DNA from: an uncultured Clostridiaceae bacterium
GTDB lineage: Bacteria > Bacillota > Clostridia > TANB77 > CAG-508
Direction of reading: 5' to 3'
NCBI GenBank assembly: GCA_905198755.1
Contig: CAJKDR010000068.1
Location: 1-5,700 of the forward strand
DNA: 5,700 nucleotides
The notes under the pieces are model-generated. The model was not told the DNA's origin. It saw nothing but the letters and a program-made list of their open reading frames with translations, and searched no databases. Shown in pieces: positions 1 through 5,699 of the stretch. The translations under genes were made by a program, and so were the position numbers. Each line of letters opens with the position of its first letter. Position 1 is the stretch's first letter.

Positions 1-117
1 ATTTCATATTCAATATATGAAATTAAGTGTAAAAATAAATTTGCTGGTTTTATGGTTTCTTTAATCGCTGTTTTTATGGTGTTTTTTGTTAATATTATTG
101 TTTTTAATTTAAAATAA
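1..117 (+). CDS. C-terminal fragment of a convergent membrane protein (partial, 5' end outside window)
   Basis: Frame 1 of the plus strand is open from the first base to a TAA at 115-117, giving 38 codons. The other frames here, including all minus-strand frames, are cut by stops, which is what chance predicts in such AT-rich DNA. The peptide has a polar, basic stretch (YEIKCKNK) followed by about 20 hydrophobic residues (from FAGFMV to NIIVF) and ends in NLK. That is a typical last transmembrane helix with a short tail. The TAA falls inside the T-run of the terminator of the opposing minus-strand operon, so the two genes converge with only 18 nt between their stop codons. The family cannot be named from 38 residues. 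A chance open frame remains possible. Confidence 0.5.
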   Translation: MSYSIYEIKCKNKFAGFMVSLIAVFMVFFVNIIVFNLK

Positions 118-137
118 AAAGCGGAGTAAACTCCGCT
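111..137 (-). terminator. Intrinsic terminator of the metG-tmk-gtrA-gtrB operon
   Basis: Read on the minus strand, the stem AGCGGAG / CTCCGCT (131-137 with 120-126) closes on the loop TTTA and is followed by TTTTATTTT (119-111). The seven perfect pairs and the U-tract make a standard Rho-independent terminator. The last two bases of the gtrB stop codon TAG (136-138) belong to the stem. On the plus strand the downstream sequence is ATTCATTTGTTTC, a poorer U-tract, so termination of the convergent plus-strand gene here is possible but weaker. Confidence 0.9.
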
Positions 138-1080
138 ATTCATTTGTTTCTTTTTCTCCATTATATTCATCTATAAAATATAGAGGTCTATTTTTTGTTT
201 CATTAAAGATTCTTCCTAAATATTCCCCTATTATTCCTATTAGCAATATTATTATTCCAAAGAAGAATAAATTTATTAATATTATTGCTTGAAATGCTTG
301 TATCGGTTCATGTATAGTACAAGATTTAACTATAACATATATAAAATATACAGCTAGTGTTATAAATGTTGGTATTGTTAAGTATGTTGATAATCTAAGT
401 GGTGATGTTGTAAATGATGTTATTCCATCTATTGCTAGGTCTATTAGCTTTTTATAATTCCATTTTGTTTTTCCAGCAACTCTTGGCTCTCTATCAAATA
501 ATACTTCTTTCTTTTTATACCCTATCCAACTAAACATGCTTTTAGAACATCTTTGTGATTCTCTTAATTTTTTTAGAGCATTTACACATCTTCTGTCTAA
601 TAATCTGAAATCGCCTGTATCTTTTTGAATTTGTATATTGGTTAGTTTTTGTAAAACTCTATAGTACATTTTTGATGTAAATTTCTTTAAAAATGTTTCT
701 CCATCTCTTGTTTTTCTTCTTGCATAAACATCATCATAGCCTTCTTCCCAATATTTTATAAGTTCTGGCAATAATTCTGGTGGATCTTGCAAGTCTGCAT
801 CCATAAATACAACTGCATCTCCTTTTGCATAATCTAGGCCTGCTATCATAGCAATTTCTTTTCCAAAATTTCTAGATAAATTTACATATGCAAATCTGTT
901 ATCTTTTTTTCTATATTCTTTTATAATTTCTAATGTTTTATCTTTACTTCCGTCATTTACAAATAATATTTCGAATTCGTAATTTTTTATATCATCTATT
1001 AATTTAGTTAATCTTTCGTATAAATATGGTAATGAATCTTCTTCATTGTATGCTGGTATTATGATTGATATTTTCTTCAT
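136..1080 (-). CDS. Polyprenyl-phosphate glycosyltransferase, GtrB/DPM1-like (GT2 family)
   Basis: This 314-residue protein should transfer a sugar from a nucleotide donor to undecaprenyl phosphate at the inner face of the membrane, making a lipid-linked sugar for decoration of an envelope polymer. It has an N-terminal GT-A domain with IIIPAYNEE (6-14), VNDGS (41-45), NFGKE (71-75), the metal-binding D94-A-D96 followed by LQDPPE, and TGDFRLLDR (155-163). A basic RVAGKTKW stretch (200-207) precedes two membrane helices (about 228-252 and 264-288). The conserved GEYLGR motif (285-290) and a short cytosolic tail follow. Length and order fit bactoprenol glucosyltransferases such as GtrB/YfdH, CsbB and YkcC; the sugar (glucose, GlcNAc or other) cannot be read from sequence. 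The start is supported by AAGGAG 7 nt upstream, which encodes the last two residues (KE) of the upstream gene. It lies 3 nt after the gtrA-like gene, its usual partner, and is the last gene of the operon. Confidence 0.93.
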   Translation of the reverse strand: MKKISIIIPAYNEEDSLPYLYERLTKLIDDIKNYEFEILFVNDGSKDKTLEIIKEYRKKDNRFAYVNLSRNFGKEIAMIAGLDYAKGDAVVFMDADLQDPPELLPELIKYWEEGYDDVYARRKTRDGETFLKKFTSKMYYRVLQKLTNIQIQKDTGDFRLLDRRCVNALKKLRESQRCSKSMFSWIGYKKKEVLFDREPRVAGKTKWNYKKLIDLAIDGITSFTTSPLRLSTYLTIPTFITLAVYFIYVIVKSCTIHEPIQAFQAIILINLFFFGIIILLIGIIGEYLGRIFNETKNRPLYFIDEYNGEKETNE

Positions 1081-1083
1081 ATT

Positions 1084-1524
1084 CTACTCCTTTTTACTAT
1101 TTTTAAAAATAAATAATTTACTAAATACATAATTTGCTACAATAACTACTACTTGAGCAACTAATGACCAAATAATTACCCATAAGTCACTATTTAGTCC
1201 AAGGGCTGTTACAAATACAAACATTATAAGCATTTCCATTCCTAATGTTAATAGTCTTGCACTAACAAACGATAAAAATTCTTTAAATATCTTTGTATCT
1301 TTGCTCTTGAATACAATTATTTTATTTGTTACATAAGCAAATAAACATGCAACTATCCAAGATATTACTACTGCTATTTGTAGTTGAGTAGGATTACTAG
1401 CTTCTAGCACTGTAAAAAGTAATGCATACTTTACTCCCAAATTAACTGCTGTTGCCAGTACTCCCATGATTAAATAATTTACTATTTCCTCATACTTCTT
1501 ATATAATTCTATTATTTTTTGCAA
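1084..1524 (-). CDS. GtrA-like membrane protein, putative lipid-linked sugar flippase (TTG start preferred)
   Basis: GtrA-family proteins are small four-helix membrane proteins thought to help move polyprenyl-phosphate sugars across the membrane; in Gram-positives, relatives such as GtcA act in teichoic acid glycosylation. From the TTG the protein has 146 residues. Four hydrophobic segments lie at about 15-37, 48-69, 84-108 and 115-137. The family's repeated signature at helix ends is present twice: TNKIIVF (66-72) and FSKLFIF (134-140). A GTG in the same frame at 1533, directly after the tmk stop, would add three residues, but no ribosome binding site precedes it. AGGTGA (1535-1530) covers that GTG and lies 5 nt before the TTG, which fits the TTG better. 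The gene runs between the tmk-like and GtrB-like genes. Family assignment is strong; the flippase role is inferred from the family and from the GtrB neighbour. Confidence 0.88.
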   Translation of the reverse strand: MQKIIELYKKYEEIVNYLIMGVLATAVNLGVKYALLFTVLEASNPTQLQIAVVISWIVACLFAYVTNKIIVFKSKDTKIFKEFLSFVSARLLTLGMEMLIMFVFVTALGLNSDLWVIIWSLVAQVVVIVANYVFSKLFIFKNSKKE

Positions 1525-1529
1525 TTTTC

Positions 1530-1535
1530 TCACCT
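1530..1535 (-). promoter_or_regulatory. Shine-Dalgarno AGGTGA deciding the gtrA-like start
   Basis: AGGTGA matches the 3' part of the full anti-SD complement AGGAGGTGA. It overlaps the tmk TAG stop (1536-1534) and the alternative GTG codon (1533-1531), and leaves 5 nt before TTG (1524-1522). No purine-rich SD is seen upstream of the GTG (the sequence there is AAAAAACATATA). This favours TTG initiation by ribosomes finishing tmk. Confidence 0.6.
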
Positions 1536-2205
1536 ATATATGTTTTTTTATTTCTTTATAAATTTCTTCATGTATGTCTTCTATTGTTCTAAGTTTATCT
1601 TCTTTTACACATTTTACTTCATACCAATTATATTTATCTACCAAACTACATGCAGCATTATAACTGTCTATTATATGATTTTTATCTCTTTCATGTATGT
1701 CTTTTTTATCTTCATGTGTAAATTTGTTTTTTCTATTTTCCATTAGCTTAAATGCATATTCTGGTGGCATATTTAAAAAGAAAGCCTCTGTTGGTACTGG
1801 TAATCCATATAAATTAAATTCAAAGTCCCATAACCAATCTAAAAATTTTTCTCTTTCTTTTTCATCTGATATTTTTCCAGCCTGATGAACCATATTTGCT
1901 GTTGTATATCTATCTGCTAAAATTAGACCACCATTATTGTAATATTCTTCTAAATCTTTTTTGTATGTTGCATATCTATCAGCAGCATAAAATGTTGATG
2001 CTATATATGGGCTAACATCTTTAGCATTTTCCCCAAATTCTCCTGATAAGTACATTTTAACGAGTGATGATGATGGACTATCATAGTTTGGAAAACTAAC
2101 TGTTTTATATTCTATTCCTTCTTTGTCTAATCTTTCTTGTAACTTTTGAAATTGTGTTTGTTTTCCACTTCCATCTGTTCCATCTATAACAAATAATTTA
2201 CCCAT
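1534..2205 (-). CDS. tmk: Thymidylate kinase family protein (dTMP kinase-like) with variant P-loop
   Basis: The 223-residue P-loop kinase resembles dTMP kinase, which phosphorylates dTMP to dTDP for dTTP synthesis in the cytosol. Visible marks are an N-terminal beta-strand (KLFVIDG), the P-loop GTDGSGKQTQ (9-18), FPNY (38-41, at the place of the FP motif that contacts dTMP), a DRY sequence at 77-79, and ADRYTTAN with D98-R99-Y100 at the site of the family DRY/H motif. The lid region (about 157-175) is lysine/aspartate-rich and includes KDIHERD. The residue after the P-loop lysine is Gln16, where Ser or Thr is usual; Thr17 is kept. Length is slightly above the usual 205-215. The ATG lies inside the metG 3' end (8-nt overlap), with AAGAAGG 8 nt upstream. 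It could be a divergent dTMP kinase, a second paralog beside a canonical tmk elsewhere, or a related (deoxy)nucleotide kinase. Kinase family membership is near certain; exact substrate is less so. Confidence 0.85.
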   Translation of the reverse strand: MGKLFVIDGTDGSGKQTQFQKLQERLDKEGIEYKTVSFPNYDSPSSSLVKMYLSGEFGENAKDVSPYIASTFYAADRYATYKKDLEEYYNNGGLILADRYTTANMVHQAGKISDEKEREKFLDWLWDFEFNLYGLPVPTEAFFLNMPPEYAFKLMENRKNKFTHEDKKDIHERDKNHIIDSYNAACSLVDKYNWYEVKCVKEDKLRTIEDIHEEIYKEIKKHI

Positions 2206-3781
2206 TTTTCATACCTTCTTTTATATATTCTATTTCTTCATCTTTGTCTAATCTTATAAATAATGGTTCTCCTTTTTCTATTACTTTAGTATTTTTTATA
2301 TCTCCATATTTATAAATGCTATCCCATGTTCTTAATTCTTCTTTTATCTTTAATTGTTCAAACATTTTGTTTGATGTTATTTCCATAAATGGTCTTATTA
2401 AAATAGCAATTTTTCTTAAGTTATCAACTAAGTGATACATTACTGATTTTAATTTTTCTTCATCTTCTTCTGATTTTGCTAAAGCCCATGGTGTTGTTTC
2501 ATCTATATATTTATTAGTTCTAGCAACTAATTTCCATATTTCTTGTATTGCTTGTGCTATCTTATATACATCAAAATATTTTTCTATTTCTTTTATTTCA
2601 CTTAGAGTATACTCTTCAAAATCTTTATCTGCTTCATTTATACATCCATTATATTCTGGTACATTTCCTTCAAAGTATTTATTTACCATTCCTATTGTTC
2701 TGTTTAATAAATTTCCCAAATCGTTACACAAATCAAAATTAAATCTATCAACAAAATCTTCTGGAGTAAATATTCCATCTTGTCCATTTATTAATGTCTT
2801 TAATAGATAATATTTTGTAGCATCTAATCCATATCTGTTTATTAATAGTTCTGGATAAATAACATTTCCTACTGATTTAGACATTTTTCCATCTTTCATC
2901 ATAAACCAACCATGTGCGTATAGCTTTTTAGGCATTGGCAAATCTAATGCCATTAAGAATATTGGCCAATATATACCATGAAATCTTATTATATCTTTTC
3001 CTACAACATGTAAATCTGCTGGCCAGAATTTTTTGAATAGAGTATCATCATCTGATCCATATCCAAGTGCTGTTATATAGTTTGTTAATGCATCTAACCA
3101 AACATATACCACATGTTTTGGGTCTTTTTTTACTTTTACTCCCCAATCAAAACTTGTACGACTTACGCATAAATCTTCTAATCCTGGTTTTATAAAGTTA
3201 TTAAATAATTCATTTTTTCTATATTCTGGTTCTATAAAGTCTGGATGTTCTTCATAGAATTCTTCTAATCTTTTTTGGTATTTTTTCATATTAAAGAAAT
3301 AAGCTTCTTCTTTCATTTCTATAACATCTCTACCACAATCTGGACATTTTCCATCTACAAGTTGAGTTTCTGTAAAAAATGTTTCACATGGTATACAATA
3401 TTTACCTTCATACTCGCCTTTATAAATATCTCCTTGCTCCATAAGCCTATCAAATATATCTTGAACTACTTTTGAGTGTCTTTCTTCAGTTGTTCTTATA
3501 AAATCATTATTTTGTATATCCATTAGTTTCCATAATTTCTTTGCATTTTCTGCCATCTCATCTACATGTTCTTGTGGAGTTAGCCCTCTTTTTTCGGCTA
3601 AATTTTGTATTTTTTGACCATGCTCATCTAATCCTGTTAGAAGATATGTATCATAGCCTCTTAAGGTTTTATATCTTTTTATTGTATCTGCAATAGTTGT
3701 ACTATATGCTGTTCCTATATGAAATTTTCCACTTGGATAATATATAGGTGTTGTTATATAGAAAGTTTTATTGTTGTCCAT
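2198..3781 (-). CDS. metG: Methionyl-tRNA synthetase, short form without C-terminal tRNA-binding domain
   Basis: MetRS activates methionine with ATP and loads it on tRNA-Met and initiator tRNA. The 527-residue protein has the class I signature HIGT (21-24, a variant of HIGH) near the N-terminus. The zinc-knuckle insert carries two CxxC pairs (C129/C132 and C146/C149). YVWLDALTNY lies at 226-235 and KMSKS at 299-303. The helical anticodon domain has N357-xxx-R361 and W432, matching the anticodon contacts known from E. coli MetRS. The protein ends about 15-20 residues after the region EPLFIRLD (505-512), which in long Bacillota MetRS leads into the Trbp111/EMAP-like domain. That domain is absent here, while longer relatives have roughly 640-660 residues. 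The ATG is supported by AAAGGAGG with 6 nt spacing. It is the first gene of the operon, just behind a promoter, with a leader of only about 30 nt. Confidence 0.97.
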   Translation of the reverse strand: MDNNKTFYITTPIYYPSGKFHIGTAYSTTIADTIKRYKTLRGYDTYLLTGLDEHGQKIQNLAEKRGLTPQEHVDEMAENAKKLWKLMDIQNNDFIRTTEERHSKVVQDIFDRLMEQGDIYKGEYEGKYCIPCETFFTETQLVDGKCPDCGRDVIEMKEEAYFFNMKKYQKRLEEFYEEHPDFIEPEYRKNELFNNFIKPGLEDLCVSRTSFDWGVKVKKDPKHVVYVWLDALTNYITALGYGSDDDTLFKKFWPADLHVVGKDIIRFHGIYWPIFLMALDLPMPKKLYAHGWFMMKDGKMSKSVGNVIYPELLINRYGLDATKYYLLKTLINGQDGIFTPEDFVDRFNFDLCNDLGNLLNRTIGMVNKYFEGNVPEYNGCINEADKDFEEYTLSEIKEIEKYFDVYKIAQAIQEIWKLVARTNKYIDETTPWALAKSEEDEEKLKSVMYHLVDNLRKIAILIRPFMEITSNKMFEQLKIKEELRTWDSIYKYGDIKNTKVIEKGEPLFIRLDKDEEIEYIKEGMKNG

Positions 3782-3820
3782 AATATTCCTCCTTTAGTTT
3801 TTTATTAATTGCTATTTGAT

Positions 3821-3849
3821 ATTTTACCATATATGTTTTTATTTAACAA
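3821..3849 (-). promoter_or_regulatory. Sigma-A-type promoter of the metG operon
   Basis: On the minus strand, TTGTTA (3849-3844, 4 of 6 to TTGACA) is separated by exactly 17 nt from TAAAAT (3826-3821, 5 of 6 to TATAAT). TGG directly before the -10 box gives an extended -10 element. Transcription would start near 3814, leaving a leader of about 32 nt that contains the metG ribosome binding site. It lies downstream of both terminators that close the glmM unit. AT-rich DNA gives chance matches, but spacing and position are good. Confidence 0.65.
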
Positions 3850-3850
3850 T

Positions 3851-3884
3851 AAAATAAAGAAAAAAAGCGGAATAAATTCCACCT
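3851..3884 (-). terminator. Second intrinsic terminator upstream of metG
   Basis: In minus-strand RNA, AGGUGGAA (3884-3877) pairs with UUCCGCUU (3872-3865) around the loop UUUA. Two of the pairs are G-U, which exist only in the minus-strand transcript. A long U-tract follows (UUUU then UUUCUUUAUUUU, 3864-3851). The asymmetry shows it acts on right-to-left transcription, as a backup to the hairpin at 3908-3940 or as a remnant of another unit. Its core resembles the operon terminator at 111-137. Confidence 0.75.
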
Positions 3885-3907
3885 TTCTACATATATACTT
3901 TCAAAAT

Positions 3908-3940
3908 AAAAACAGTTAGATAAAATATCTAACTGTTTTT
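3908..3940 (-). terminator. Terminator of the glmM unit (potentially bidirectional)
   Basis: AAAAACAGTTAGATA (3908-3922) and TATCTAACTGTTTTT (3926-3940) form a perfect 15-bp inverted repeat around a 3-nt loop. The A and T runs at the ends give a U-tract on either strand. It starts 2 nt after the stop codon of the small membrane protein gene. Only minus-strand genes approach it, so it should act as the end of the glmM transcript. Confidence 0.88.
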
Positions 3941-3942
3941 AC

Positions 3943-4275
3943 TTATACCTTGTTCCAGAACCAGTCTAGGCTATTATCAATGCTTTTTTTGTTTTTTGAT
4001 TTTGCTTCTATATCATCTATCCATAGGTATGATATGTATGATAAGAAAACTAATACTGCATTGTATCCTATACAGGTCACAATAAGCTTATTTGTTTCTG
4101 CATTATTTGATGTTGCTAATTGTATACCATATATTCCCAATGTTACTAAGAATATAACTAGAGCTATCGCTGGTAAACTGCTCTTTTTAAATTCTTTTCC
4201 TAGTATAAACAAAAATGCATACAATAATATAGCAGCAAATAATACTAATGGATTTGTTAAGTCTAAAATCCCCAT
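3943..4275 (-). CDS. Small three-helix membrane protein of unknown function
   Basis: I do not recognise this 110-residue protein. It has three hydrophobic segments, about 9-26, 34-53 and 63-85. A basic loop (KEFKKSS, 27-33) lies between the first two and a polar loop (TSNNAETNK, 55-63) between the second and third. The tail after WIDDIEAK is basic and ends in the aromatic NSLDWFWNKV. By the positive-inside rule, the basic first loop and the basic C-terminus place the N-terminus outside. The ATG at 4275 is chosen because GGAGG lies 10 nt upstream. A longer in-frame start at 4320 would add 15 residues, overlap the end of glmM and translate the ribosome binding site. It follows glmM by 25 nt and ends at a strong terminator, so it is probably co-transcribed with glmM. 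A role linked to cell-wall precursors is only a guess from position. Confidence 0.8.
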   Translation of the reverse strand: MGILDLTNPLVLFAAILLYAFLFILGKEFKKSSLPAIALVIFLVTLGIYGIQLATSNNAETNKLIVTCIGYNAVLVFLSYISYLWIDDIEAKSKNKKSIDNSLDWFWNKV

Positions 4276-4285
4276 ATCTTTTGTA

Positions 4286-4290
4286 CCTCC
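4286..4290 (-). promoter_or_regulatory. Shine-Dalgarno deciding the start of the small membrane protein
   Basis: GGAGG, within AGAGGAGGT on the minus strand, lies 10 nt before ATG 4275-4273 and inside the 25-nt gap after glmM. It rules against the upstream ATG at 4320, for which the preceding bases (AAAAGCAAATGAACTTGCAA, the glmM coding end) contain no such site. Confidence 0.8.
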
Positions 4291-4300
4291 TCTATTTATA

Positions 4301-5665
4301 TTAATTAAATTTTTTTTCAATTAGTTTTGCAAGTTCATTTGCTTTTTTAGTTAATAAATCAATGTCTTTTCCTTCTATCATAACTCTTACTAGTGGTTCT
4401 GTTCCAGATGTTCTGATTAATACTCTTCCATCACCTGAAAATTCATTTTCTAGTTTTTCTATTTCTTTTTGTATTTCCTCATCTTCTGAATAATCATATT
4501 TCTTTTTGTCATCAACTTTTGCATTAACTAATACTTGTGGATATATTGTTATTATATCTGTTAATTTTGAAGCTGTAGCATTTGCTTCTAACAATATTTT
4601 TATTAACATTAATGATGTTAATATTCCATCACCAGTAGGATTATAGTCTAGCATTATTATATGTCCAGATTGTTCTCCACCCAAGTTGTAATTATTTTTT
4701 AGCATTTCTTCTAGAACATATCTATCTCCTACTTTTGTTTGAACTAAATTTAAATTATTTGTTTGAGTATATTTCTTTAACCCTAAATTACTCATTACTG
4801 TTGCTACAACTGTATCTTTATTTAATTTGTTTTTTTCTTTTAAATATTTAGATACTATTGCAAGAACAATATCTCCATCTATAGTATTTCCATTTTCATC
4901 TACTGCTAAACATCTGTCTCCATCGCCATCATAAGCAATTCCTAATGATAATTTATTATCTTTTACAAATTTTTTAATATTTTCTAAATGTGTTGAACCG
5001 CAGTTTTCATTTATGTTTATTCCTGTTGGTTCATTAGATATTATTCTATAATTTATTCCTAACTCAGTAAATATTTTTTCTGCTATTTTATATGTAGCAC
5101 CATTTGCTGTATCTATTCCTACAACAAAATCTTCTCTTAAATTCTTTTTTATGTCATCTTTAAATATGTTTACTATAAATTCTTTATATTCATTTATCAA
5201 GTCAAATTCAATTTCAGATATACCAATTTTTTCGTTTTTTGCTGTTAATTCTTCTAGTTTTCCAGAATCCATAACTTCTTCTATTTCTTCTTCTATTTCA
5301 TCTGGTATTTTCATTCCTTTATTACTAAAAAATTTAATTCCATTAAATTCAAAAGTATTATGTGATGCAGATATTACAACACTTGCATCTGCATTTAGCT
5401 TTTTGGTTAAGTATGCAACTGCTGGAGTTGGTATTACTCCTAATAATTTTACATTTGCTCCATAACTTAAAAATCCTGCCGTCATTGCACTTTCTATTAA
5501 TGTTCCAGATATACGAGTATCTCTTCCTATTAATATTGTTGGTGTATGATTTGAATGTTTAGATAATACATATGCTCCTGCTTTTGCAACTTTGTAAACT
5601 AGTTCAGGAGTTAAATGTGTATTTGCTATACGTCTTATTCCATCTGTACCAAAATATTTCTTCAT
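4301..5665 (-). CDS. glmM: Phosphoglucosamine mutase
   Basis: GlmM interconverts glucosamine-6-phosphate and glucosamine-1-phosphate in the cytosol, the step before UDP-GlcNAc formation for peptidoglycan. All four domain marks of the alpha-D-phosphohexomutase family are present in order: the N-terminal FGTDGIRR (5-12); the phosphoserine loop S99-A-S101-H-N103 (Ser101 is the catalytic serine); the metal loop YDGDGDR with D246, D248 and D250; the sugar-binding GGEQSGH (329-335); and the phosphate-binding RTSGTEP (418-424). The 454-residue length is normal for the family. The residue after SASHN is Thr rather than the common Pro, and TFEFNG follows, as in other Gram-positive variants. GGEQSGH and the FGTDGIRR start point to GlmM rather than to a general phosphoglucomutase/phosphomannomutase. 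The ATG is supported by AAAGGAGG with 7 nt spacing. The gene before it, often cdaA-cdaR in Bacillota, lies outside the window. Confidence 0.97.
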   Translation of the reverse strand: MKKYFGTDGIRRIANTHLTPELVYKVAKAGAYVLSKHSNHTPTILIGRDTRISGTLIESAMTAGFLSYGANVKLLGVIPTPAVAYLTKKLNADASVVISASHNTFEFNGIKFFSNKGMKIPDEIEEEIEEVMDSGKLEELTAKNEKIGISEIEFDLINEYKEFIVNIFKDDIKKNLREDFVVGIDTANGATYKIAEKIFTELGINYRIISNEPTGININENCGSTHLENIKKFVKDNKLSLGIAYDGDGDRCLAVDENGNTIDGDIVLAIVSKYLKEKNKLNKDTVVATVMSNLGLKKYTQTNNLNLVQTKVGDRYVLEEMLKNNYNLGGEQSGHIIMLDYNPTGDGILTSLMLIKILLEANATASKLTDIITIYPQVLVNAKVDDKKKYDYSEDEEIQKEIEKLENEFSGDGRVLIRTSGTEPLVRVMIEGKDIDLLTKKANELAKLIEKKFN

Positions 5666-5693
5666 ATAAAAGCCTCCTTTAAAATTCTTTTAT

Positions 5694-5699
5694 ATTATA
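5694..5699 (-). promoter_or_regulatory. Possible -10 box of a glmM promoter
   Basis: TATAAT on the minus strand is a perfect -10 match and lies 28 nt before the glmM ATG. This would give a leader of about 22 nt with the ribosome binding site (AGGAGG, 5678-5673). The -35 region is outside the window, and the local sequence is a TA-rich run, so a chance match is quite possible. Confidence 0.35.

Noticed and set aside
1519..1885. Plus-strand open frames within the tmk-like gene
   Set aside because: They are low-complexity Phe/Ser/Tyr-rich translations antisense to a clearly recognised kinase; typical shadows in AT-rich DNA.
2548..3475. Plus-strand open frames with hydrophobic translations inside metG
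   Set aside because: They are antisense to conserved MetRS coding sequence. The hydrophobic look comes from reverse complements of Lys/Glu codons.
2198..3781. HIGT instead of HIGH as a sign of an inactive MetRS
   Set aside because: The last position of this motif varies in class I synthetases, and KMSKS, the zinc cysteines and the anticodon residues are intact, so the enzyme should be active.
3782..3850. T-box or SAM riboswitch in front of metG
   Set aside because: The predicted leader is only about 30 nt, and the hairpin upstream lies before the promoter. There is no room for a specifier stem or antiterminator.
4276..4320. Longer N-terminus (15 extra residues) for the small membrane protein
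   Set aside because: It would start inside glmM without an SD and would translate the GGAGG site itself. The ATG at 4275 is much better placed.
3950..4324. Plus-strand open frame of 124 codons opposite the small membrane protein
   Set aside because: It has no ribosome binding site and mirrors the minus-strand gene, which has a strong SD, operon context and a terminator at its end.
5151..5562. Plus-strand open frames within glmM
   Set aside because: They are antisense to the GlmM active-site region, with no start signals and biased Ser/Leu composition.
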